A stretch of 64,000 nucleotides of DNA. It comes from Linnemannia elongata (lineage: Eukaryota; Mortierellomycota; Mortierellomycetes; Mortierellales; Mortierellaceae). A program made the position numbers and the translations under genes. This document shows positions 1 through 12,607 of the stretch, in pieces. The notes beneath the pieces were generated by a model. The model saw only the letters and a list, made by a program, of their open reading frames with translations, did no database searches and was not told where the DNA came from. The stretch spans positions 434,001 to 498,000 of the forward strand of contig JAXBDG010000009.1 of NCBI GenBank assembly GCA_036320915.1, given 5' to 3'. The first letter of the stretch is position 1, and every line of letters starts with the position of its first letter.

Positions 1-2540
1 AACCGACATACAGCAGCCGTCAACGTTGTCCGGTTCTCGCCTACAGGTACAACTTTTGACCCAATTTTCCGGCGCGAGTGGAGAACTCTGTGGAAGGATT
101 GCCAGCAGAAAGCTAACACCTGTTTCGTTTCGTTTCATTGAATATGACTTATTAGTCGAGTGTCTTGCATCGGCAGGAGATGGTAAGGACCCAACATTAT
201 TGCCCTCGGCCCCTTCGAACAGCGTAACGAGCGGGTGACATTATATCTGCATGAATCACAAGAGATGGTTTTAACCTCGGACGTTTTCGTTTGACTACTA
301 TCTAGATGGAAACATTATCCTGTGGCGTCCAACGGAAAACAAGGAAGTAGTCAGCAGATTTGCGGAATCGGACGACGAGGAGTTTGAGCGAGAGACATGG
401 CGGGTTCAATCAATGATGAGAGGCTCGCTCTCGGACATCTACGACATTGCTTGGTCGCCTGACGGACGATTCATTATCTCGGGATCAATTGACAACACTG
501 CTCGGATATGGGATGTGAAAGATGGTAAGGAACCGAGTTGGATATTAAGCGTGGTCAGAACACATGGGTAATCCTCGACAAGGGAGTCATGAAGCGGATA
601 CTGTGGAGGCGAAGCTGATCGAAATCATCATTTGACCATTTTAGCCAAGTGCATCCACGTCATCGCTGACCACCGTCATTACGTTCAGGGCGTTGCCTGG
701 GATCCACTCGGAGACTTTGTTGCCACTCAGAGCAGCGATCGGTATGTAACCAGGACTATGAGTTGGAGGAAGTGGCACTTGCTGCCAAGTGGAGACTACA
801 GAGGCTAACTCGTTGGACGTTCTCATATATCTGGAATAGCTCGGTTCATATCTACGGATTCAAGATCGACAAGAACGGACATGTCGTCGTTAACAACTTG
901 GGCAAGTCGACCAAACTGGACCTTTCCAAGCTACGATCCCTCCCACAGCCTACCGTGACCACAGCAGCTACTTCAACATCAACCTCAACTCACGGGCAGA
1001 CCAAGTTGGCAGGAGACACGGATATGGCGGTGGATTCTTCAACAGAAAAAGAAGATGCCTCAAAACCAGCCACCAGAACACCTAAAACCTTCCGCCTCTA
1101 CCACGACGAAACTTTGACTTCGTTCTTCAGACGCCTCTCATTTACGCCCGACGGATCGATGCTTATCACACCTGCAGGACAGTACAGGGCGCCGATCCAA
1201 AAGACAGGAACTCAAAAGGATGACGAATCGAGCACAGCAGCACCAGCACCACAGGCATCGGAGCTCGAGATGAGAAATACGGCGTACATCTATGCTCGGA
1301 GAGACTTTGGAAGGTATGTTGAGGAACCACGACGTTCAAGTGTAAACTTCAAGGAAAACCTGCTTTTATGAAATCAGAGACTTACTATATACTTTGTTAT
1401 AATTGAACACTATATAGAGGTCCTGTTGCGCATCTCCCTGGCCACAAGAAGCCCTCGGTCGCCATCAAGTGTAGTCCTGTGCTCTACGAGCTTCGTCCCA
1501 TTCAGCCTGCAGGACCAAGTAGCAGTTACCACCGACCAGCCACTACAGCATCATCTTCCTCAACAACCACCACCGCCACAACAGCATCAACAGCACAAGA
1601 GAAAGCAGAGACACCCAAGGCACCATCAGTGTTTGGCTTGGGCTACCGTTCCATCTATGCGGTGGCAACTCAGGACTCGATCTTGATATATGATACCCAA
1701 CAGTCGGCAGCGCTCGCCCTTGTTTCTCATCTCCATTATGCAACATTCACGGACATGGCGTGGTCAAGCGACGGATGCAACTTAATTCTGACCTCTTCCG
1801 ATGGATTCTGTTCGATTATTTCGTTTGAGGAAGGCGAGCTCGGAACGGTGTACACTCCACCCAAGTCTATGATGGACCTGCTTCCTATTCCCGATAGCAC
1901 ATCGACACTTATCAACGAATCATTGGATGCGGCGGCCAACGTTGCTGCAACGGCGGGTATGCTTCAGAAACTGAACGGGCTGTCTTTGACGGAGAAGAAG
2001 GAACAAAAGGCAAGCGAGAAGAAGGAGCCCAAGGAGCCCAAGGCAAAGGCAAGGCAGGAGAAGGGCGAGTCAGCGGGCGCAACAAAAAAGACTTCATCTA
2101 AGAAACAGCCTGGAAAGATACAATCGACACTGTCGACCCCGGCAACGTCAGGAATCACAGCAGCGGTAGCCAAGGCGTCATCGACAACGACGACGGCAAC
2201 ACAGTCTCCGGCGTCAAGTTCCCCTGCAGAGTCACCCAAGACGTCATTCAAGACGGAGCGCGACGGAGATTCGGTCATGAGCTCTGCAAGCGAACAGCCT
2301 ACACCCAAGAAGCGGAGGATCCAGCCAACATTTGTCAGTGCTCTTCCAGGAATGACGACTTCAACACCCGTTGCCACTGCTCCCGTTATCCCCTCGCCTG
2401 CAACTTCACCTCCCACAGTGAGACCTCTGACATCTATGGACTTTGCACAACCGTCTTCACCCTCCACATCATCGGCTGCGGCTGTCAAGCCCAAGAAGAG
2501 GATAGCCCCTACATTCGTCAGTGCCTTGCCTGGTCACTGA
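1..2540 (+). CDS. CAC2: Chromatin assembly factor 1 subunit B (Cac2/p60), 5' partial
   Basis: WD40 subunit of CAF-1, which deposits H3-H4 on newly replicated DNA in the nucleus. Reading is open from base 1, so the start lies outside the window. I place exons at 1-46, 306-524, 645-741, 840-1313 and 1418-2540; phases agree and give 652 visible residues. WD40 blades are seen in the motifs SDIYDIAWSPDGRFIISGS, HRHYVQGVAWDPLGDFVATQ, LSFTPDGSMLITPAGQY and YATFTDMAWSSDGCNL. After the propeller comes a Lys/Ala/Glu-rich and Ser/Thr-rich tail. The tail ends with two copies of a basic motif, KKRRIQPTFVSALPG and KKRIAPTFVSALPG. These resemble the B-domain motifs by which p60 and HIRA bind ASF1. Family assignment is firm; the ASF1 role of the tail motifs is inferred. 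Confidence 0.9.
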
Positions 2541-2724
2541 AGAATCGACATTATTTGCTTTGTCGCATTAAAATCACTTGCAAAACGATTTTTTGAGAGG
2601 GTATTAAGGTTTATTTTGCATAAATGAGAGAATTAGAATGTGGATGTGTGGTATGGTACAAGGTTATGGCGGATGTGTGTTTTTGTTTCCAATTGTCTTG
2701 TGGTATGTAAAGAGGGTGGTATCT

Positions 2725-3073
2725 TTAAACGATAGAACGACGTCCGTAGCCGCCGACTCTGCGTCTGCCGTAACAGAAGCGGGTGAAGATCCAGGCAATG
2801 ATAAAGATCACGGCGAGGATGATGAAGATATGCTGCAAGGCGCCGGTACCTGAGAAATAAATGTTGAGAAAAAAAAATGAAAGATGAGTTAGATATTGTT
2901 GTGATTAAGAAAAGATTATTTTTGATTGAGAAAAGACAAAAGTCGTGGAAGTCTTTTTTTTTTTTTTTACCGATGGTAACGATGCCGCAGAGGGCAAGGA
3001 TCCAGACGATGAGGAGGATGACACCGACGATGATGAGGCCGTCAAAAGCGATGAATTCGATAGTGCCGCACAT
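2725..3073 (-). CDS. Two-helix membrane miniprotein, similar to the DUF5670/lmo0937 type
   Basis: Two exons, 3073-2971 and 2849-2725, joined through a GT..AG intron whose donor starts the run of A after ATCG on the minus strand. They encode 75 residues. Residues about 12-34 (GLIIVGVILLIVWILALCG) and 41-60 (IFIILAVIFIIAWIFTRF) are hydrophobic helices. They are linked by a short VTIGTGALQH turn and followed by an Arg/Gly-rich tail. The pattern VILLIxWxLxLxG, then a short turn, then HIxxxLAVIxxI matches small bacterial stress-linked membrane proteins (lmo0937/DUF5670). The function is unknown. A PMP3-like proteolipid is the alternative, but PMP3 has a different loop. The gene is missed by simple ORF calls because of the intron. 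Confidence 0.65.
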
Positions 3074-5525
<2,452 letters not shown>

Positions 5526-5667
5526 TAGCCTCGATTGTCCATGAAACTGTCTTTGATGCCCTGTGTTTGTCCAAAGTAGCAAAGGAGGATCCCCTGGCAG
5601 CAGAACAAGCAATAAAAATGAACTTCCAAGAAATCAATGGGCTGAATGTTCCCAGTGACTGTATCCA

Positions 5668-5670
<3 letters not shown>

Positions 5671-5701
<31 letters not shown>
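5671..5701 (+). repeat. Poly(T) tract of 31 nt
   Basis: Uninterrupted T run between the cap methyltransferase stop and the TRAPPC12 start. It may belong to the 3' end of the first gene or the promoter of the next. It is one of many such runs in this genome. Confidence 0.8.
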
Positions 5702-5776
5702 CCTTTCCTTTTTAGCCACATAAAATACGCGCAACGCTCCTCTTCCTTCTTTTCTCCATACCCGTCCTGTCAAACC

Positions 5777-8567
5777 ATGTCGCGAAGTGTGCCATTCGAA
5801 GACCCCCTCCTGCATCCACCATCACCGCCTGTCGGGCCTGAGACGACTTCAGCAGGAGCAAAGAAGCAACCAGAGCCAGCCAAATCGCCCCTTGCAGGAC
5901 AAGTCGACGATGGACCCATCCCTTTCTTCTCATCTGCCGACACCCCAACAACCTTCACACCACCACCCTTCAAACCACAATCAAATCGAGCAGGCGCAAC
6001 TCCTTCGCCTCAACCTCCAGCAGCAGTCAATACCATCACCAACCCCACCGCATTAGCACCTAAACCCGCCTCCACCCCCGTACAGCCAGACTTTGTCGAC
6101 CCTCTGAGTGCAACATCGAGCAATGACGACCATACTACCAACATCAGCGCTAGCACGGGCTCGCTGAACAGGGGAGGAAGCAGCAACAACCCTAAACGAA
6201 ACTCGGCCAGACTCCCCTCTCCCAGCATTGGAATCCCTGCCGCCAACAACAACAGTATGCCGACAGAGTTCCCGACACACTTGGCATCGCCACCACTCCC
6301 GCAGCGTCCACCAACCATTGGAGGGACCACCTTTTCGGCGTTCCAGGCATTTTCCACTGCGCTCAATCCGTCCGTAAGTGCAGGAACACCTGTCTCAGTG
6401 ACAGGTTCGGGATCTGGTACTCCTGCGCCAGAAGGAACCTCTGATCTGATCTTGGATGAAAACAGTTCTGAGCAGTCGCAACAGCAGCATCACCAACACC
6501 AAAGCCAACCTTCAATTGGACTTGGACTGGACCACCCACAACCTCAACCACCATCACCTTACGATGCGCCTTTGCCACCTCCTCCTACAGAGCCATGGCC
6601 AAAACGTCACTCCATTGGCGTATCGACCAACCCTTCAGGAATTAGTTTCCAGGACCAGGAAGATATGGTGCGGCAAGAACTGAGGAGTCCAGGTCACGAG
6701 ACCGCCACGGTGAACACTCCTAGAAGTCCACCCTATGAGGGTTCTCGGGAGGCGGGTAGCCGTCCATTATACGTCAGAGCACCTGGTGACCAACCACGAG
6801 ACCAGTCCTCAGCAAGGTGAGGCACCCTTCGTTGCTCTTCACGGTTCTCATGGCCGTTTATTTTATTTATGATTACTAACATGGCTTTACTCTTGTTTCA
6901 TGCCACTAGTTTCCGGTCTCCTGGATTTGCTATTCCTCAGAGTCCTATGAGAAAGGAAGGCTTCCCTGTCTTGAACGCCCACAACATGTTTCACGATATC
7001 ACCATGGTAGGTCTCTTGAGTAGCATGGGGTGAATGTATGCACGCTTCATATGACAGCTGTTAACAGTTGACTTTTCGCTTCTCATACAAACAGACAGAC
7101 GCGATGAACGACTTGATGATCAAGCATATTCCAGCCGACCAGCGAGTGTTAAGGGACTGGAATGGTCTGACAGAGGCGGAACAGAGACAGGCGTCGAGGA
7201 CGGAAATTCTGCGCGAGCTAACCATTAACAACTCGTGGCGCGCCATGACAAGATATACCCGGTCCCAGATCCTTATGACACCATCCGACCATATCCTGGA
7301 GTTGATCAACGTAAGCGATATGACTACTGAACACCTTTTGTACACAATGCTGTGACTAAGATACTGATGCTTCAACCTCCTATTTCATCATTTATAGCTG
7401 TGGTATGCTCGACTGTTGGCGTTAGTGAAGCTGGGTCAGTACGAGATGGCACAGGCCGAGCTTGATCAATTGGGTGATTTGCATGGACCCCAGTATCGCT
7501 ACGAGAACTATGCACCCGAATCGTTTGCTGTCCAAGGCGTTCAATCAATAGAGCAACCACAGGGTGATGGTATCAGGAGAGGATGCATGGTTCCTTTTGA
7601 GATGCTTGTCCTTAGGGCTCGTCTTCAAGGCTACCTCGGTGACACCTACGAGGCTATCGACCAGCTCTATGACCTCATCATGCGCTCCAAAAAGGTTCGT
7701 CTCTATTCTCAGAACTGTTACTGGAAACCAAGGAGTGCATCTAAGAGACTTCAGACCATGCTTGGCTTACATTGTCACTTTGACTTTTATTGTACTAGTT
7801 TGAGGCCATTTGCCAAGTCAACGATGACTTGCTGGGCATCAAGCAGTGGCAGGATATTGCTGGCCAGTTGCACTTGATGGTGCTCAACTACCTAGTCGAA
7901 CTCAAGGACTACCCTGCAGCGACAAAACATGCCCGTGATCTGTCAAAAAAGTACCCTCTAGACGTCAACTTTCAGTCGGGTCTTGGACGATTGTACTTGC
8001 AGCTGGGTGATCTTGTCCGAGCCGAGGAGGTGTTTAAGGAAGTTGAGACGATGGTCAAGAGTCATCGATCTGAAGCTGAACAGGCACACTTCCGTCTTCA
8101 GTTGACCATGAACCAAGCCCTCCTTGCTGTCACGCAGGGGCAGTGGTTGTCTGCTAAGGCTGCGTTTGAAGAAGTTCTTGCCCAAGAGCCAGAGAACCTT
8201 GCCGTAAGTGTCCCAGCTTTCTACTGTTGTCACTTCCAATCTGATTGACTGTTTTTAATTTTGATTTTCAGCACTGATATTGATCACTTTTGTGTCTTCC
8301 CCTCATTTCCCTCGCTTGCTACAGGCGACAAATAACCTGGCAGTGTGTGAGCTGTATGCAGGGCAACTAAACGAGGCCATTCCTCGAGTCGAGAAGTTGA
8401 TGTTTGCCTACCCGACCTCTGCAGGCACAAGCGAACCTCTGGTGTTCAACATGGCGACGCTTTATGAGCTTCGGACAGAGGGGTCGTTCAGGAAGAAGCA
8501 GCAGGTGATGGTTGAGGTCTCCAAGTGGGCCGGTGATCAATTCAACGTTGCCATGTTCAAAATCTAA
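5777..8567 (+). CDS. TRAPPC12: TRAPP complex subunit 12-like TPR protein
   Basis: Subunit of the TRAPPIII-type tethering complex in ER-Golgi traffic and autophagy. Exons 5777-6816, 6910-7006, 7095-7310, 7398-7694, 7799-8203 and 8325-8567 are in phase and give 765 residues. The first about 350 residues are Pro/Ser/Gln-rich and disordered. The conserved part begins at SFRSPGFAIPQSP. It contains helical repeats of the tetratricopeptide type, for example LWYARLLALVKLGQYEMAQAE, LGRLYLQLGDLVRAEEVF and NNLAVCELYAGQLNEAI. The C-terminal block LVFNMATLYELRTEG through GDQFNVAMFKI matches the conserved end of TRAPPC12/TTC15. ATG 5777 is the first in-frame Met after the poly(T) tract. Upstream in-frame sequence belongs to the neighbouring gene's intron and last exon region. 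Confidence 0.85.
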
Positions 8568-9989
8568 TTTAGGTAATAAAAATTATCGACACTACTCTTC
8601 TCTCTCCTTCGAGTCCTTTGCTGGTTCCCTCTTTCCTTCTCTCTCTCTCTCACTTACTCTCTCTCTCTTTTTCTCTCTCTGTCAAGTCGAAGGGTAAGGG
8701 AATAAAGGCTTTGTGATCAAACTAAGTGAAGCAGTCCTCTTTGTCTCTATCCATTCCTGCAATTAAAAGTCTAAAGTAGGAAAAGAGGGAATATAGGTTT
8801 CATTTGTGACACCCCCATGGTCAACAATTTCTATTCAAGTCCGCAGAAATTAAAAAATATCTTCTCAGGAACGGAACTATAAAAAGAATCGCTGTCTGGG
8901 AGCCGGACTGGTTTCTTATCAAGAAAGTCCCAGCGTCATATGTCTGAAGTGAATTCATACGCTCACAAGGCGTCTCCCATGGGTTCAGCTATCTACTTCC
9001 TGCTGGCAGAATGGTGTTCCATTCCCTCTTCCACACCAAGTCAGTCAAATATGCTGGCGAGGTACTATATGGGGGCAAGATCTCTACTATTATTACAAAT
9101 CAAATCAAGAAGTGAATAAGTCAAGCAATTTAGTGAAGTGGTGAGAAAGTTGTGTTTAGAAATCGATTGTGCTAAGCGATTCAGGATGATGATGATGATG
9201 ATATCCTCAACTCTGTTCAATCCATTCAAATGCAATTGAGCAGTGCAAGAAAAAAAATGCAATGGATAACCAGTATTTCGTTTTACGTCCATTGTTGTTT
9301 TTTACTCGGAGAGAGAAAATGATTGAAGGAGATTCTTTCTTTTTTTCAATGCTGCAGAAAAAAAATATGAAAAGAAGCAAGACCATTATCGCGCCTCATT
9401 TTCTTTTTCTTTCTACCAGAGAATGTCAGTCCAATTATCAACGGCAGTCCTCCTGTACTTGAAATTTATTTGTCAGATATCAACAAATGAACGTCGAAAG
9501 GTATGCGGGTTGGTCTGATGGACCATAGATGCGCTGTGAAAATAGGGCTGATGAGGTATGTTTCGCGACTTCGTACTGCAACACCCTGAGCCGTGTTAGT
9601 ATCAACCTTCGTTTCATTGCTCTTTTTTTTCCCTCACTACAATATTCCTATTTTCAACCAGTCAAAAGGCTGATGTTACTTACCAATTCCTCTCTGTGCC
9701 TTCATTTCTTTTGAGAAGTTGTAAAAACAAAGACCATATACTAGCCAGCTTTCAACAGCTTCTTCCAAATTCATACTCTCCGTTCATCAACGTAAAAACT
9801 GCGTTTTGCTTTTTTTTTTTTTTTTTTTTGGTTAACTTTGCGAAACTGAGAAGGCCTAACCTTCGTTCTTTCTTATTCTCAGAAATATACACAGAACACC
9901 CTGAAATCCACGATCCGAAGACGCGACGATGAAGTGACAAAGAAACAAGAACATCATTGAATCAGTGTCTTTCTTTTTTTTTCTTTGGC
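8568..9989. other. Intergenic spacer
   Basis: Begins with a CT-rich segment (8630-8690) that is probably the 3' UTR of TRAPPC12. The rest is AT-rich with a short GAT microsatellite near 9185 and T runs near 9812 and 9975. No gene is recognised. Confidence 0.5.
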
Positions 9990-11103
9990 GATTTTTTTTT
10001 GTTGCTATTTCACTTGTTAACAGCTCAAGGAGGCATTCAAGAATAAAAAGGGCACTATCAAGTGAACACTTCAAGTAGCCATAGGCCTAGTCGATATCCT
10101 GGAGTCCAAAACTCGGCAGGCTCAGTGCAACAATCACTCGCCTTCTCAGGCTGGGACGGAAGAAAACAAAGTATTCGCACACCCTCATGAAGGGGATTCC
10201 TCCCATCCTCACTATCAACGACAACCGCCTCCTTCCTAATTGACTCTCTAACAAACGTGCATTTGCAGCGATGGGATCGAAAGACAGGCCCAAACAATGC
10301 CCATCCTCATATGCGGCTAGCGAAGCGTCGCAGGGACAAAACCAGCTCGGGTAATATAGCCATAACTGTTACTCCAATCTCCTCGAGGGCCAGTGTACTT
10401 GGATGTCTTGTCTTTTGTAGTGATGCCTTGCGCCTGCTCCCATGCAATTGTCTCCGAACACCGAGGTTTCCAGATCAGCTCCGAGGCCTGTGCCTCCAGG
10501 TAGCCAACAAACTTGTGGAGGACCGTCTGTGCAATCGACTTTGGGGATCGGAAGACTGACGACCACTCAGACAGCATGCTCTTGGGGGTGATGCCTCGCA
10601 GTAGATCCGAGATGTGCCACTTTGGATCCAGGTCGCGATCGGGGACCGGCAGGCCCCGATAAACCGATTGAGCGCCACCGATAGAAGAGAACCCACGGAC
10701 ATGCTCCTCATCAGATGGACAGCGCCAAGGAACTGGCACTGGGGGCGGTACTTGACGACCACTCGCCTCTGCTCTCTCGTGCTCTCGCCTCTTGGCCGCG
10801 TTGTAACTGTCTGTTGCCTTGATGCCCCACTCATCGATCTTGTCCATGGCCTCCCTCCAGATAGCGGTAGTAGTCTCTCTCTTTGCTGGGCAAGTCCACA
10901 AATGCTCATTGTCCTCTTCCTCCTCCGTGCAGACTCGGCAGATACAGTCAGGGTATAGATCTGGGTGGCGCGCCATCATAGAGTTCCTGGTCGGTAGCAT
11001 ACCATGAAGTTTCTTGATGTGGTGGGACCGTTGGCGGGTATCCTTGCTGTTACTGTAGAAAGTGAAGACAGCCCGTCTTGCATGTACAAAGGCCAGGGTT
11101 GAG
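9990..11103 (-). mobile_element. 5'-truncated LINE, copy 1 (subfamily A)
   Basis: 3' part of a non-LTR retrotransposon read on the minus strand. The coding piece (about 11100-10320) carries a zinc-binding segment HKKLHGMLPTRN...CICRVC...HLWTCP of the kind found after the RT/RNase H region of fungal LINEs. The conserved end is SDLLRGITPKSML...YGYITRAGF. A one-base loss in a T run (4 T against 5 T in copy 3) breaks the frame after AGF. The 3' end is A-rich (T-rich on the plus strand, about 9970-10005). The 5' break abuts a run of about 25 A on the plus strand. It lies about 125 bp upstream of a tRNA-Ala gene and points away from it. Confidence 0.8.
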
Positions 11104-11128
11104 AAAAAAAAAAAAAAAAAAAAAAAAG
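11104..11128 (+). repeat. Poly(A) run at the LINE copy 1 truncation point
   Basis: About 25 A on the plus strand at the 5' truncation junction of the LINE. The orientation is opposite to what a LINE tail of this copy would give, so it came from a different event. Confidence 0.7.
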
Positions 11129-11227
11129 TCAAATTCCCTAAATGCAAAGTCCTCGCTGACAATATTATCCTTATGTATATCTATGTCTAACGGAAATGAT
11201 CATTTATCAATCAAAGAAGCCTAAATC

Positions 11228-11300
11228 GGGGATCTAGCTCAAATGGTAGAGCGCTCGCTTAGCATGCGAGAGGCACTGGGATCGATGCCCAGGTTCTCCA
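11228..11300 (+). tRNA. tRNA-Ala(AGC): tRNA-Ala (AGC), copy 1
   Basis: 73 nt, no intron. The cloverleaf reads acceptor GGGGATC/GTTCTCC with the G3:U70 pair that defines alanine identity. The D-arm is GCTC/GAGC. The anticodon stem CTCGC/GCGAG holds loop TTAGCAT (AGC anticodon), and the T-arm CTGGG/CCCAG holds loop ATCGATG. The T-loop starts with A instead of T, as in several eukaryotic Ala tRNAs. There is one T-T mismatch in the acceptor. A T-rich terminator follows (TTTCTTTTT). It is identical to three other copies in this window. Confidence 0.95.
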
Positions 11301-11361
11301 ATATCGACTTTCTTTTTGCCGCTGCTTGAGGCAAGGTTTTAACCGATCTGTGAATCGGTCA

Positions 11362-11370
11362 TTTTGGCCA
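11362..11370. repeat. Target-site duplication of the MULE, left
   Basis: TTTTGGCCA immediately before the left terminal repeat. An identical 9-mer follows the right terminal repeat at 18959-18967. Confidence 0.9.
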
Positions 11371-11418
11371 GGGTTAATCTATTTGGCAACCCGGGTTGCT
11401 CATTTTATTTGACAACCC
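11371..11418 (+). repeat. MULE left terminal inverted repeat
   Basis: 48 bp; 42 of 48 positions match the reverse complement of 18911-18958. It contains the palindrome CAACCCGGGTTG. A related CAACCGGGTTG motif recurs just inside at about 11480. Confidence 0.9.
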
Positions 11419-11590
11419 TTTCCTTATTAGGAAAGTTTCATGGCTTATTTGACAACCCCCCAATCTATTCTCATTTTCCAACCGGGTTGCCGTATAACAG
11501 AAGGCCTGAGGCTCAACCGTTTTACCTGGACTAATATCACCTTGTATTTTTTGTGCATAAATGTTGCGTCTTTGTTTAATCCAGGTCGTT

Positions 11591-12576
11591 CTATGGGTCA
11601 AACTGAGAGCGACGATGTTTTCTTGCATTGTGACCTTCTCCATTGCATACTCCACATTTTGTCGAGTGCTTCTTGACCTCGGTTACACTCCTTATCCGCG
11701 ACGTTTTGGGTCTGCCTTTCGTCTTTACGTGAACTGGATCCCTCATTCCTTCAACTCCTCTACCTTTCACAATGACTTGATCGAGACTCTCCTTGACCAT
11801 ATCGAACACGTCCGGATTTGAGTCTACCACCGTAATAATATCCTTCATCAGACCCGATATCTCGCCATAGCGGCGCTTTTTTGAAAGCTGGCTTTGATCA
11901 TCTCGCGAGAGGGAGGGCGCCAATGGAAAAATCTTTTGAATATCGACCATGTACGTGGCGGCAGGGTTGACAGTTGCGTCCTCCAAGCCGACATATGCCT
12001 TCTGCGTCTTGGTGCGCAGGAAAGGCCCCATCGACTCTTCAAGGTCAATTGAATCCTGCAGCTCTTCCTTGAACCACCGTCTGGGAATAAGCTTGAGATG
12101 ATACTTGCATCGACTATCGACTTGCATGAGGTGGAAAAAGTGCCGACACACAAGTCCATTGTTTTGGAGCAGAAGACAAGTACAAAGATACGAGTCGTCG
12201 TTCAGCAGGATAACATGCTGTCGTGTCTTTTGATCAACGTCTAGGCGGTATGTCACATCAAACACGCACTTAATCCGGTCGCAAGTGACAGTTGCCATCA
12301 AGGACTTGAGCGAGGTTTTCAGACGGTCATCCCTGGATGCCTTCTCAATCTACATGCGAAGGTAATAGCAATCATTAATGCCCTAGTCTTTTTTTTTTTT
12401 TTTTTTTTTTGGCTTAGCAACTTTCATCAACTAACGATCTTTTTTTTTATAAGCTTACCTCCTCCACATCGCCTGCCTCGTTTAATTGCTCCCCACTGCG
12501 CTTGGTTGGTGAGCTTTCTTCCTTGGACGCCTTTTCAAACTACAGACGAAGGCAATAGCAATCATTAATGCCTTGA

Positions 12577-12607
<31 letters not shown>

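Noticed and set aside
1964..2494. 176-codon ORF antisense to CAC2
   Set aside because: Shadow of the Ser/Thr-rich CAC2 tail; Val/Ala/Gly-rich with no features of its own.
10614..10958. Plus-strand ORF over LINE copy 1, also seen inverted at 52056-52412
   Set aside because: Antisense of the LINE coding sequence; its reappearance only reflects the repeat.
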